64,000 nucleotides of DNA from Acidimicrobiia bacterium (GTDB lineage: Bacteria > Actinomycetota > Acidimicrobiia > IMCC26256 > JAOSJL01): the NCBI GenBank assembly GCA_027494115.1, contig JAOSJL010000001.1:1823926-1887925 (forward strand), read 5' to 3'. The notes beneath the pieces are model-generated. The model worked only from the letters and a program-made list of their open reading frames with translations, ran no database searches and was not told the origin of the DNA. This document shows positions 39,501 to 50,345 of the stretch, in pieces. Position 1 is the first letter of the stretch. Each line of letters starts with the position of its first letter. The translations under genes and the position numbers were made by a program.

Positions 39501-41238
39501 CGCCGGGGTCCGGGCTCGATCGCCAAGATCGAGGCGGGAACCCACGGACCGAAGCCCTTCCACCTCAAGGCGAAGAACACGTCCCAGGCCGACGTCGGCT
39601 TCCTGGGCTTTATCGACGACCTCGACACCGTCGCGATCAAGGACCCGCCGCTGCGCGGCGAGGTGATCGCTGCGCTCGACGCGATCGATGCGAGCCCGGA
39701 CCTGCGCGCCCAGGTGATCGCCCAGCACAAGGTGCGGATGGAGGAGTGGCACGGCAAGGGTGTCGACATGTTCACGGGCACAGGGGGGAACTTCGCCACG
39801 AGCCACCGGGCGAAGTGGGCCGAGTTCCAGCGCAAGGGCATCCCGATGCCCAGAGAGGGTGCGCCGCTCGACTACGCGACCAACGTCGCCCAGGGCCGCT
39901 CATTGCCGCCGGACAGCGTGCTCTACGAACGGAAGCCCTTCGACTTCGACACTGTCGTCGCACCCGACGGCCGCGCGCAGTGGATCGCCAAGATCGACCG
40001 GGGCGACGGTTTCAAGCCCCAGACCGGCGACATGGACGCGATGTTCGTCGCCAACGAGGATCTTTCGCTGCTGTCCGAGGAGAGGCGCATCCAGTTCTAC
40101 GAGCGAGCCCACGAGCTCGGCTTCGAGCACGTCGAAGCGTCCTCCTGGAACGACCCTGCGGGCCGCAACGGCTACATGATTGCCTACTCCGTCAACACCC
40201 CCGGCTCGGAGGCGATGTACACGTTCATGCCGAAGGCTGCACCGCGCGCGACGCGCTTCGACCCGCAGCACAGCTGGTTCGACGTCTCCGACACGACCAA
40301 GACGGTCGGGCGGCTGTACATGCGCGGCGCCAACGTGAAGCTCGTCTCCGAGGACCCGGGCGAGTTCACACCGATTCCCGATTCCGAGGACGACTTGAGC
40401 GGCTACTTCGGCCCGAAGACGATCTTCCTCGTGGATCCGAAGTGTGGCGGAGGTGGAGGCGCCGGGACGGGGGAGCGGGTCGTCGGTCGTGTTGCGCGCC
40501 GCTCAGGACGAGAACGTCTGCCGGGTGATCTTCGATCGGGATCCGGAGTCGGTCATCCTGCGCCAGAACGACGTCGGTGAGCTCGAGATCTGGACCGAGG
40601 AGGACGGCTGGCAGCCCTACGAGCCCGGCACCGTCGGTGGCTCCGCGCTCACCTCGGCGCTCACGCCCTCCGCCGCGGGCGTCTTCGACGACGGCGCGTT
40701 GCACCTCCTGCCGCAGAGCGTGAGCACGGCGGGTGCGGCCGCCGGCGGCGACCGCGCCGAGATCGCGCCGTTCGAGGATCTCGACCTCGTCGCCGGTACC
40801 GACGAATGGTTCGCCGTGGGGGACCGTGTCGTGGTCAACCCGGGCGCCGACAACGAGGAGTACGCCACGATCGCCGGGTTCGGCTCGCTCGTCTTCACCG
40901 AGCCCCTCCAGCACGACCACCGCCGGGCGAGATGATCGCCGTCGTCGATCTCGCAGAACCCGGCGGTCCCGGTGGCCCGGGCGGCCCCGGTGGCCCGGGA
41001 GGTCCGGGGAGCGGTGGGGGAGGCGACGGCGGAGCCACGGGCAGCGGAACCGGAGGTGGCGGCTCCGCAGCGGGGACGGTTGCGGGCGTGCAGTCGGGCA
41101 TTGCGCCACCGCGCCCTGCCTTTCACCGGCGCCGCACCTGTGCGCTTCCTGTTCTTCGCCGGCCTCGGTCTCGTCCTTCTCGGGACGTTCTCAAAGCCGC
41201 ACGACCGCACCCACCGACGCCGGCGCTGCAGCGTTTGA
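36579..41238 (+). CDS. Giant LPFTG surface protein with PKD and class II cyclase toxin-like domains
   Basis: About 1,550 residues once three shifts are joined (near 40470 in a G5 run, 40920 and 41095). ATG 36579 follows a GGAGGTG site. A signal peptide with TM core 'GVALALAVVLVATSFVAVDS' ends near AAA-E. A PKD domain (about residues 245-325, 'EFDGSSSLDPVGNGLVYEWD') is followed by CARDB/DUF11-like beta repeats, an 'ENRTPDET' domain and a helical stalk (about 760-930). The region of about 970-1250 has K992-x6-K999 ('KPFHLKAK'), then 'TGDMDAMF' (D1151, D1153) and 'RAHELGFEHVEASSW', matching the order of CyaA/edema factor motifs. A beta domain with 'VVVNPGADNEEYATIAGFGS', a Gly-Pro repeat, LPFTG (41116-41130), a hydrophobic helix and an Arg-rich tail complete a sortase substrate. 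Confidence 0.75.
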
Positions 41239-41255
41239 GCTTCTCGCCTGACGTG

Positions 41256-42309
41256 TCACCACCGTGAGCAAAAGCGTAATCGTCTCGACGGCGTGTGCCG
41301 TCGCGGTAAGGCCCGGCTTCGACGCCGAGCTGATATTAATGCTGCGGAGGTGTGCTTTTTCACAGTTCCGGAGCGAGAGATTCAGCCTGGTGGGCGATCT
41401 CAAGCGTTCAGGAGCCCCAGGTGGCGGCGAACAGCACTTCGGCTTCTGCGCCGGGAGAGCCCCAGGCGAAGATGTGCGCGCGTTTACCCGAGGGACCCTC
41501 GACGCAGAGGATCACGTCGGTTCCGTCACCTGGGACGTATCGTGGCATGAGGCTCGCCGACCCGCGCGCCCGCGACGAGCGGGCGGGGGAGCGGAAGCCG
41601 GTCCCTCCCACCCAGGCGCCGACGGTGGGGCGTCGACACCTATGATCTCGTTTATGACTGTCGTTACTTCGTCGCGAGGAAAGTAGCGACCAACGAGATT
41701 CGTATCGCCGGGTCGGAGCCCTTCTGCGGTCGCCCGTGGACGAGCACCGAACGCCCTTCAGACGCAAGAGGGGTGGTCACCGCCTCGAACGAGTCGCAGG
41801 CAGGTTGAGCTGGGCATTGCAGTAAGCTCTGGACGAGGTGCGGGCGCATCAGTTGAGCACCGTTCGATCGCGTCCGTGGAGTCGCGCCAGTGGACTGAGC
41901 GGCGAGGCCGATCACGATGGGGCGCGGCGGCGGCGCTGACGGCGATCTGGTATTCGACGCCCAGTTCGTGGAAGAAGTGCTTCAGATGTCGAGCCGGTGC
42001 AGCTGCGCCGAGTCATGAAGTCGGAGAACTTCGACGGGGCACCATCACCGGTCCGAACGTGGTGCTGGACGAGCGGATGTTCGGCACATGGGTCGTGAAG
42101 ACCGCGCCCGTTCGGCCGTGAGCGTCGGGATGTAGGTGGTTCACCAAGCGTGGAGGATCGACCTCGTTGTATGACACGCAGTCGCTCGGCACGAGCGAGC
42201 CGACCTCGCGCAGGACGCGACGGGCGTAGGGTGCCGAGGTCTCCGAGCTCCGAGACGCCCCGGATCGCATCGAGCAGCGCCTGGTGTCCCGGACGCCGAG
42301 CCGCTCCAC
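41256..42309 (-). pseudogene. LuxR-type regulator, broken by many frame shifts
   Basis: Fragments in three frames, in the right order, rebuild one LuxR-family protein. GTG 42309 gives 'VERLGVRD', then 'HQALLDAIRGVSELGDLGT', 'RRVLREVGSLVPSDCVSYNE', 'EHPLVQHHVRTGDGAPSKFS', 'HFFHELGVEYQIAVS', 'MRPHLVQSLLQ', 'LVGRYFPRDEV'. Near the end come HTH remnants (EIAHQ..., 'GTVKKH', 'LRSINI', 'TATAHAVETI'). At least eight shifts are needed, several outside homopolymers. It is either a decayed gene or a stretch of very poor sequence. The orientation, divergent from the second surface protein, suggests it once regulated it. Confidence 0.6.
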
Positions 42310-42426
42310 GGCTGTATCCTTTCGCGTTGTCCGAATCGTCACGGGAAGGTGGCCGATCGGCCCATTGACACCACCCGTGCGCGAGCGGACGATCCCGTGT
42401 GGGCGTTTCGGGCAGGAGGACGCGGA

Positions 42427-45400
42427 ATGGCGGCGACACATCGCATTCCATCGCAGACGCCGTGCGCATCGAACGGTGTGGTATCGCTCTGGCTCTGTTT
42501 GACTCCTGCCTGCGAGCGCGCCGCGGCTGCGGCGCTGTCATCCACCGAGCGGCGGAAGCCGCGCTTCCCGGCGAACCAGGCTTGCCTTGCCTCTCCGAGC
42601 CGCGTATCACCGCAGAACTGCAACGAGATCGGCGTCATCGACGTCAAGACTCGTGGACCCCGGCACGGGCGAGGTCAACACCGTCGGAGCCGGATCCAGC
42701 CGGCAGTTCTCCCGGACGGTCGACGCATCGCGCAATTGTAGCGCAATGGCGTGTACACCAACAACCTCGACGGACGGACGAGGATCTCGTCAACATCGGG
42801 TTCGGGCCGGCGTGGTCGCGCGACGGGACCCAGATGGTCTTCTCGCGCGGAACGAGCCAGGCCAACCCTGGGAGCCAGGGCTCGGGTCTGGGCTCGACGG
42901 GTGGTGCACCGACCCAGCTCACCGTCCCGGATCCGTGAACGCCGGCACACCGTTGAGACCGGCGTCGCACCGAACGGCGACGAGTACTTGCCATTCGTCC
43001 ACGGTGATCGCCAGTCGAACTGGTCTCCGGTGTCCGACGAGATCGTTTCACGCGGACGGTGTCCGCGTTCACCGTCAGGACGACGGGTCCTCGTACAATC
43101 AGCATTTCCCACACCGATCTGTGGATCTTGGACGCCGACGGCACGAAACCAGCGGCGTCTCACGGGCGACCCGTACTGGTCGAGCGAGCTGCCCGATTCG
43201 AACCAATCTCCCGAGTGGTCGCCCGATGGCACGCAGATCGTCTTCTACCACGCCGACCCGGCTGTCGGCGTGGCGGTCCGGGTCACGACTCCGGCGGGTG
43301 GCCTCGGCAGCGTGGTGGCGACTCCCGCCTTCGGCTCCTTCTACGTATCCTGGCTCGCCGGCCGGCGGCGTGATCTGGGGACGCTCCAGGAGGGCGTGAT
43401 CAACGGCGCCGGGTACACGGCCCCCCAACGGCTTGTGCGGCTTCTCGTGGGGTGTGAACGCCCCGAGCTACGGGCCACGCTCGCCGGACCACCCGGACCG
43501 GTCGATCGCTTCGAGCCCTTCGACGTCACCCTCACCATCGAGAACACCGGCAGCGCGCCGGTCGACGGCGTGACGCCCCCGGCGACGTTGGACCTCGCCT
43601 CGCTCGACGGCGCCGAAGCCGAGCTCACCGCGGGGCCGAACCCGGGCTGGGCGGCACGCTCGCCCCGGGCGCGCAGGTCGAGTTCGCATACACCTACGAA
43701 GGAACCGCAGCCGGGACGCTCCAGCTTTCCGGACAAGCGACCGGCAACGCAGACGGCGGCCCCTTGTCGAGCAACACCGCGACGACGGCGGTGCAGATCG
43801 CGCCCGGCCCTGCGCTCGAGGCCACCCTCTCGGTCGACGGCAACACCGAGCCGGGGGAGCAGCGCGTCGAGCTGGGCGAGGAGTTCGATCTCGTGCTGAG
43901 CGTCGACAATGTCGGCACCCAGGACCTGAGCGACGTGACTCCGCCCGAGGACCTGATCCCCAGCTCGGGCGGCGGTGACGTCGTCGAGCTCGACGGCCCC
44001 GATTCGAGCGGTGTCGCGTCGCTCGCGCCCGACGACCCGCCGGTCGACTTCACCTACCGCTCGAGGCGACCGGAACCGGGCGCGGTCACGGTCCGGGGCA
44101 CGGTCGAGGGCGAGGGCGAGACCGGGGTCGTCGTCGACGACCTCGCCGAGCTCGACCTGCGTGGGTGGTGCAGAGCCTGCTGAAGGTCGAGGTCATCGCC
44201 ACGCCGGACGACTTCATGCTCGAGGAGAGCGACGACGGCGCCGTCCCGAGCGACGTGGCCGTGCAGGTGAAGGTCACGAACCTCACGGATCCCCCGGTGC
44301 CGATCCAGAACGTGACGGTGCCCAACGAACTCGACATCAGCCTGTTCGAGCCCGATCCGGGCGGTCCCGGCCAGAAGTACCTGGTGCCGAAGACGGCGCC
44401 CGAGGAGCCCGTGGTCTTCGACAGGATCGAGCCGGGCGACACCAACGCGCAGACGGTCGACTTCACCCTCGAGGCCCAGGACGACGGCCACTACGTCGTC
44501 GAGTCACTGGTGTCCTTCCAGGACCCCCTCCGGCATCGGGACACTGAACGCGCTCGGGAGCACCGACGTGAAGATCGCTCCCGAGGCGTGGCTCTACTTC
44601 GAGGCCGACGCCGAGTGGGACGTGCTCCCCAACGGCCTGCTCGCGGCGGGTAGCTCGATCTTCGTGACGGGCTACATCGAGAACCGCACCACGACCGAGA
44701 CGATCGATCTCGAGCGCCTCGAGGCGCGTCTCGTCGGCAACGGCGGCTGTGGGCACGCCTACGACGCCGAGGAACCGTCACCGCCGGTGTGCGTGCCCGG
44801 GATCCACGGCGAGCTCGGACCGAACGAGCGGATCTCTTTCGGTGCGCCGGTCCGTACAGCGCAGGGCCTCGGCACCCGGGTCGAGGCGACGTACGAGCCC
44901 GCGGGTTCGACGACCGGTGACGGTGGCGCGCTGGTCGACGTTCCAAAGGACAAGATCCGGGTCAAGGACGGTACCACCGACAAGACCCGGGTCTTCGAGG
45001 TATCGATCGACGACTCGGTGCCGCCACCCCCACCGGCCGACATCGCCACCATCGCGGCCGAGTTCGCGGGCGGGTTCAGGAAGGCCTCGTACCTCTGGTT
45101 CCAGCAGAGCATCGAGGGGATCGTCTCGATCATCCAGTTCTTGCCGAACCTGAACCCGGTCACGATCGTCCAGGCCGGCGGCAGCCTCCTCTGGAACATG
45201 GTGGCCTCGACCGGATCGTGGATCGCCAAGTACTGGAACGCTGCGGATGCGGCCGAACGGCAGCGTCTGATCGACGAGACGTGGGCCGCGATCGAAGACG
45301 CGGGCGCGGGCACGATTGCCGGCGGCAAGGCGTTCGTCGACGGACTGTTCCGCGACTGGATGGAACGGGTCACGACCGCGTACTACACGGGCGACGCGGC

Positions 45401-47344
45401 CGGGCTGGCCAACGCCATGGGCGAGGCCAGCGCGACCGTCGGCCTCGAGGTCGGCACCGGGTTCCTCTCGTCCCCCGCGCGTCGCCGAGGTCGTGCGGCT
45501 CGCCGATGTGTCGCAACAGGCGGGCGTCGCCGCCTGGGTGCGTCAGGGCGTGCGGGCACTGAAGGCCGCCGACGTGCTCGACAACCCCGCGCTCCGTCGC
45601 CTCTACGGGCTGAGCGAGACGATGGTCGACAACCTGAAGAAGTTGGCCGAGAAAAAGGGTGTCACGATCAGCATCCGGCCGCGCTCGCCCAAGTCGCTCG
45701 CGTGGCTCGACGACCCCCACTACGCGATGCTGAAGCCCGAGCACCTCAAGATCAAGACGGTCAACGAGGTCGACACCAAGTTCCTCGGCTACGACGTGTC
45801 GGACGAAGCGTCGCTGGTGTTCAAGGACGTCAAGGCGACGATTCCCGACGAGGCCGCGCTGCGCTCCAGGTTCGACGAGATCAAGGCACTCGACCCCGAC
45901 GTCACCGAGGACATGTATCCGTACATCAAGAAACGCTGGGAAAAGCGCGCACAGGAGTGGGACGACAACCTCGCGCAGTACCAGAAGTTCGAGGAGAAGG
46001 GATCAAGACCGGGGTCGACCTGCCCGCGAACGGCGTCGACCGGCCATCGGCCTTCGAGGAGCGGGGCTTCGAGATGCGCGGAAGCCGGGCAAGCCCGGCG
46101 AGTTCGAGGTGTGGATGACCGACGACGCCGGCGTGCCGCGTCGCGTCACCGGCGACGTGGACGTGCTCGACATCCGCAAGGCCGACGGGAGCCGCCTCAC
46201 GGACGCCGAACGTCTCGACATCTACGAGAATCTCGAAGAGGTCGCCGGGATCCAGCACGGCGAGACGACGACCTGGATCAAGGACGGCGAGTACTACCAC
46301 GACGCAAAGGGCGAGCTCTTCAATGACCACTCCGTCGGGGGCATCCCGGTCGCGCAGGTCGGCCCCGATGGGGTCGCCCGCCGCCTACGTCGACCGGAAC
46401 CACAGCTGGTTCTCGACGAACAGCAACAACCACTACATCTACTTCGACGGTGGTTACAAGATCCCGAAGCCACCGTTCTTCACCTTCGGGCCGCTCGCGT
46501 TCCGTCAGCCGCCTCTCGGGCCGGCCGGCTGGCTCATCCCGGCGGTTGGATCGTCGGCGGGGAGAGTTGCGAGCAGCGGCACCGACACCCCTCCGGGCGA
46601 CGGATGCGAGACCCGGTTCCGCAACGACGAAGGGTCGTTGATCGTGCGCCCCGACGGCAAGGGCGGCCTCGAGCAGTACATCGATGGTGGCCTCGGCGGC
46701 AATGCGGTTCCGGGCCTCGACATCCTCGCCGCGAACGCGGGTTACTGGAGGACCCTGGACGTGCCCGACCCTCCGCAGCTCGACCTGTTCCCCCAGACCT
46801 CGGTGGCGGTCGACACCAGCGCGGGCGAGTCGTCCGTGCCGATCCACGACCTCATCGACTTCGCGCCCCAGGCCGCGGCCGAGGGCAGCGACTGGTTCGA
46901 GGTGGGCCAGGAGGTGGTCATCAACCCCGGCGGGGAGAACGAGGAGATCGGACGATCATCGGTTTCGGCTCGCTGGTGCCCGACCCCCCCCTGGGTTCGA
47001 CCACGAGGGGGGGGGGCGGCCCTCCCCCCCGCGCCCCCCCCCCCCGCACCACCCCCCCCCCCCCCCCCCCCCCGCCCCCCCCGCCGCCCGGTTCGCCCGG
47101 TCCGCCCGCTCCTCCCGGTGGAGGCGGTAAGCGGGGCGCCGGGGGCCGGGGGGCCCCGGGGGCGGACCCGGCGCGGCGGGCAAAATCCGGCGAATCCGGG
47201 GGTTCCGTGGATTCGGGCACGCTGCCGTTCACCGGCGCCGGTCTGGTGCGCTTCCTCGTGTTCGTGGGCCTCGGCCTCGTCCTTCTCGGTACGGTCCTCG
47301 TCCCGCACGGCCGAGTCGGAAGCCGGCGGCGCCGAAGCGTCTGA
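42427..47344 (+). CDS. Second giant LPFTG surface protein: TolB-like propeller, CARDB-like repeats, cyclase toxin-like domain; heavily frame-shifted
   Basis: ATG 42427 has an AGGAGG site 7 bp upstream. Reading through at least ten shifts gives the following. TolB/PD40 beta-propeller repeats ('IGFGPAWSRDGTQMVFSRG', 'SPEWSPDGTQIVFYHADPAV') come first, then DUF11/CARDB-like repeats ('PFDVTLTIENTGSAPVDGVT', 'FDLVLSVDNVGTQDLSDVTP'). An 'IENRTTTETIDLERLEA' domain and a helical stalk follow, then a region like that of the first protein: 'KKGVTISIRPRSP', 'KPEHLKIK' (Lys at 45733 and 45754), 'VTGDVDVLDI' (Asp at 46154 and 46160) and 'GIQHGETTTW' (46247-46276). Then come 'VVINPGGENEEI', a Pro/Gly-rich spacer, LPFTG (47222-47236), a TM helix and an Arg-rich tail. 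It is a paralogue of the protein at 36579. It may be genuine but poorly sequenced, or a pseudogene. Confidence 0.65.
47052..47073 (+). repeat. Run of 22 C
   Basis: An uninterrupted C22 run inside a longer C-rich tract (about 47030-47090). In frame it codes for poly-proline in the wall-spanning spacer of the second surface protein. Its length is almost certainly unreliable. Confidence 0.8.
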
Positions 47345-47446
47345 GTCGCTCCGGCGTTCCTCGGAAAACGCGATCGGCCACTGCACACCCCACTACAGTC
47401 GACCTCCGAAACGGACGATCAGTGCATCGTGGCGGAAAGGGGCTTG

Positions 47447-50196
47447 ATGACGCGGAGTCGGGCCGGCGTGGTTGCCGCGCTCGTGCTCCTTCTGGCCACA
47501 GCGTGCGTACCCGCGCCGGCGCCGGTCGACACGTCGCCCACACCCGGGCCGTTTCCCGACGGCCTCCCGCCACCCGTCACCGGCGTTCCCTACACCCACG
47601 GCGTCGACACGTTCAGAGATCTCGCCGTTCTGTCCGACGGGAGCGGCGCCTACGTGCTCCATCCGTCGGGGATCCTGTACCGGGGCGGCATCGCCGAGTC
47701 CATCTTCTCCTCGGACCCCGCGCCGGCGACCACGAATCCGTCGGGCGTCTTAGACGTCGGGCACCGAGGTCGGGCTGTGGCCGTGAGCGAGAACGGGACC
47801 GGCTACGTGCTCGACGGGTTCGGCGGGCGACACCCGTTCGGTTTCAACCACGGCGATCCCGCTCCCGGGACCATCGGCGGGCCGTACTGGAACGGGTGGG
47901 ACATCGCCCGCGGCATCGCCACGTTCCCTGACGGCAGCGGCGGCTACGTGCTGGACGGTTTCGGCGGGCTGCACCGATTCGCCGCTGCTGGAGGAGTGGT
48001 GCCGCCGAAGGTCCGCGGCGGGCCGTACTGGAACGGGTGGGACATCGCCCGTGGCGTCGCACTCCTGCCCGACGGCACCGGGGGATACGTCCTCGACGGA
48101 TGGGGTGGGGTCCATCCCTTCGCCGTCGGCAACAACCCGATGCCGCCTCCCGTCAGCGGAAATCCGTACTGGTCCGGTTGGAACATCGCCCGTGGGATCG
48201 CGGTGCATCCCGACGGCGGGGCCTACACGCTCGACGGTTTCGGAGGGATTCACTCGTACCGCACGGGGGTGGAAGCCCGAGCCCGATCCGCCGGAGACCT
48301 ACACCAACCCTGTGTACTCCAAGAACAGCGCCGATCCGTCGGTGGTCGTCGACGCCGGTGGCGGCTATCACGCCTTCTCGACGGGGCGGCAGTTCACCGG
48401 CAACTATCCGCACTACTCGTCGACGGACCTGTCGGAGTTCACCTACACGATGGACGCCATGCCGGACATGCCCGCATGGGCCGGTGGGTACCCGGTGGCG
48501 TGGGCGCCCGACGTGGAGCAGTTCGGTTCGACCTGGGTGATGTACTTCACCGCCCGGCACTATGCGTCCGGCCGGCAGTGCATCGGCGTGGCGGAGTCGC
48601 CCACGATCGACGGCCCGTACGACGCCGACGAGAGCGGACCGCTCGTGTGCACGGGTTCGCCGGGCGGTTCGGGGGGCGCTATCGACGCGTCGGTCTTCGT
48701 CGACGACGACGGGTCGGCCTACCTGCTCTGGAAGAACGACGGCAACTGCTGCGGAACCCAGACAGCGATCTGGATCCAGCGGCTGGCCGCCGATGGGCTG
48801 TCGCTCACCGGGAGTGCGATCAAGCTGATCGAGCGGGACCAGGCGTGGGAGAACGGGAACGCGTACACCGCACCCGACGAGCCGTACAAGACGCTGATCG
48901 AGGCTCCCGTCATGGTGCGAAACGCCGGGGGTCAGTATCACCTGCTCTACTCCGGCAACTGGTGGGCGAGTCCGTACTACGCGATCGGACGCGCGCGATG
49001 CATCTCTCCGACCGGGCCGTGCCTCAAGACGACTCTGAACCCCATCGTGGCCGCCGACGGTCCGGTGGCGGGCCCGGGAGGACCGGACGTGTTCGTGGAT
49101 GCCGTCGGCCAGACCTGGCTCGGCTACCACGGGTGGAATGCCTCGCGCGTGACGACCGAGGACGGAGGAAAGCGCTCGCTGCGCATCGACCGTCTGACGT
49201 TCCCGAACGACACGCCGACAACCGACGCCCCGACGGCCGGGCCACGACCTGTCGTCGACGGTTCCGGTGCGTCCACATCCGGCGCGACCGGCGCCGGTGG
49301 ATCCGGGGTGGCGAGCTCCGGAGTGACGAGTTCCGAAGCGACCGGTTGTCTGGCGCCCGGCCCCGGTGCGCGGCCGACCACCGGTCCGGCGATCTCGGCA
49401 CCGCAGGTGCCCGGCAGCGTGGCGATTGACACAGGTGGGCTGGCGGCATCAGCCGTGGCGTCGGATGCCGGAACGAGCTGGGTCGTTCTGCGCGAGCCGT
49501 CGATCGTCGGCGCGGCCGATTCCGGAGCTCCACCGTCGGTGGTCTGGCTCGGGCGAGTCGACGATCCCGCGGCGGGAATCAACGCGCTGACCCCGGTGGT
49601 CGCCGGCTGTGACGTGACGGCTCTGACAGCGGACGGGGAAGGAGCGTGGCTCGCGACCTGTGCGGTGACGGCTCCCGTCGGCAGCACTTCGGGGGCCGAG
49701 ATCCTTCACGTGGGGAAGGACGGAGAAGTCGACACGAGAATCGCCGTGCCGACGCGTTGCGTGGATTCGATCGACGCGAGCGACGGTGTCATCGCCGTCG
49801 GCTGGTCGGGGCTCGTCGACGAACCCGCAGGGGTGTGGACGCTGGATCCGGCGAGCGGGGCCGTCGAGGCGGTGGACACCGCGCGTGGGCGTGCGGCGCG
49901 TGGTGGCGTGAACGTCTCCGACGACGGCACAGTCACCACTGCGACCGCCGCGCCCGGGCTCCTCGACACGTCCGTCGGGGCGAGCGGGGGTCTGGTACCA
50001 GAGGGCCGTTCCGGGCGAGCGCACCGTCACCGTCGTCCGCTCGGATCCGGCGACCGGGAAACGCCTCGGCTCCTTCGACTACGCAGGTGGACAACCCGGC
50101 CGGTCGGGGCTCCCGCTCGCCGCCGACATCGTCGCCGACGACAGTGGCGTCTGGTTTCTGTCCTTCGGCGGGCTCGCGTTCGTCCGGGCTCCCTGA
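47447..50196 (+). CDS. Lipoprotein with N-terminal repeats and a GH43-like glycosidase domain, frame-shifted
   Basis: ATG 47447 lies behind GGAAAGG. The lipobox is 'LVLLLATAC'. Four to five repeats of about 45 residues of the type 'GWDIARGIATFPDGSGGYVL' come first. After a G5 run (48265-48269, one extra G) the frame continues with a five-bladed-propeller glycosidase of GH43 type. All three expected catalytic acids are visible: Asp in 'NSADPSVVV' (48333), Asp in 'AIDASVFVDDDG' (48684) and Glu in 'LIEAPVMVRNAGG' (48900). A Ser/Thr/Gly linker and a C-terminal beta domain follow. A second extra G (49986-49990) shifts into 'ERTVTVVRSDPATGKRLGSF', ending at 50196. The likely role is trimming arabinan- or xylan-type polysaccharide outside the cell. 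The substrate cannot be told from sequence. Confidence 0.82.
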
Positions 50197-50345
50197 TCCC
50201 GGTCCCGGGCTCACCGGTGTCCGCGCCCGATTTGCACCCCTGCCGGGTGCGGTCGACGTGGGTTCTTTTCTCGGCGGCGCATTGACCTGCGACAACGCGG
50301 AGCGTGGTTCACCGGTCCCGAGCGTTCGCTGGTTACGGTCGCCAC

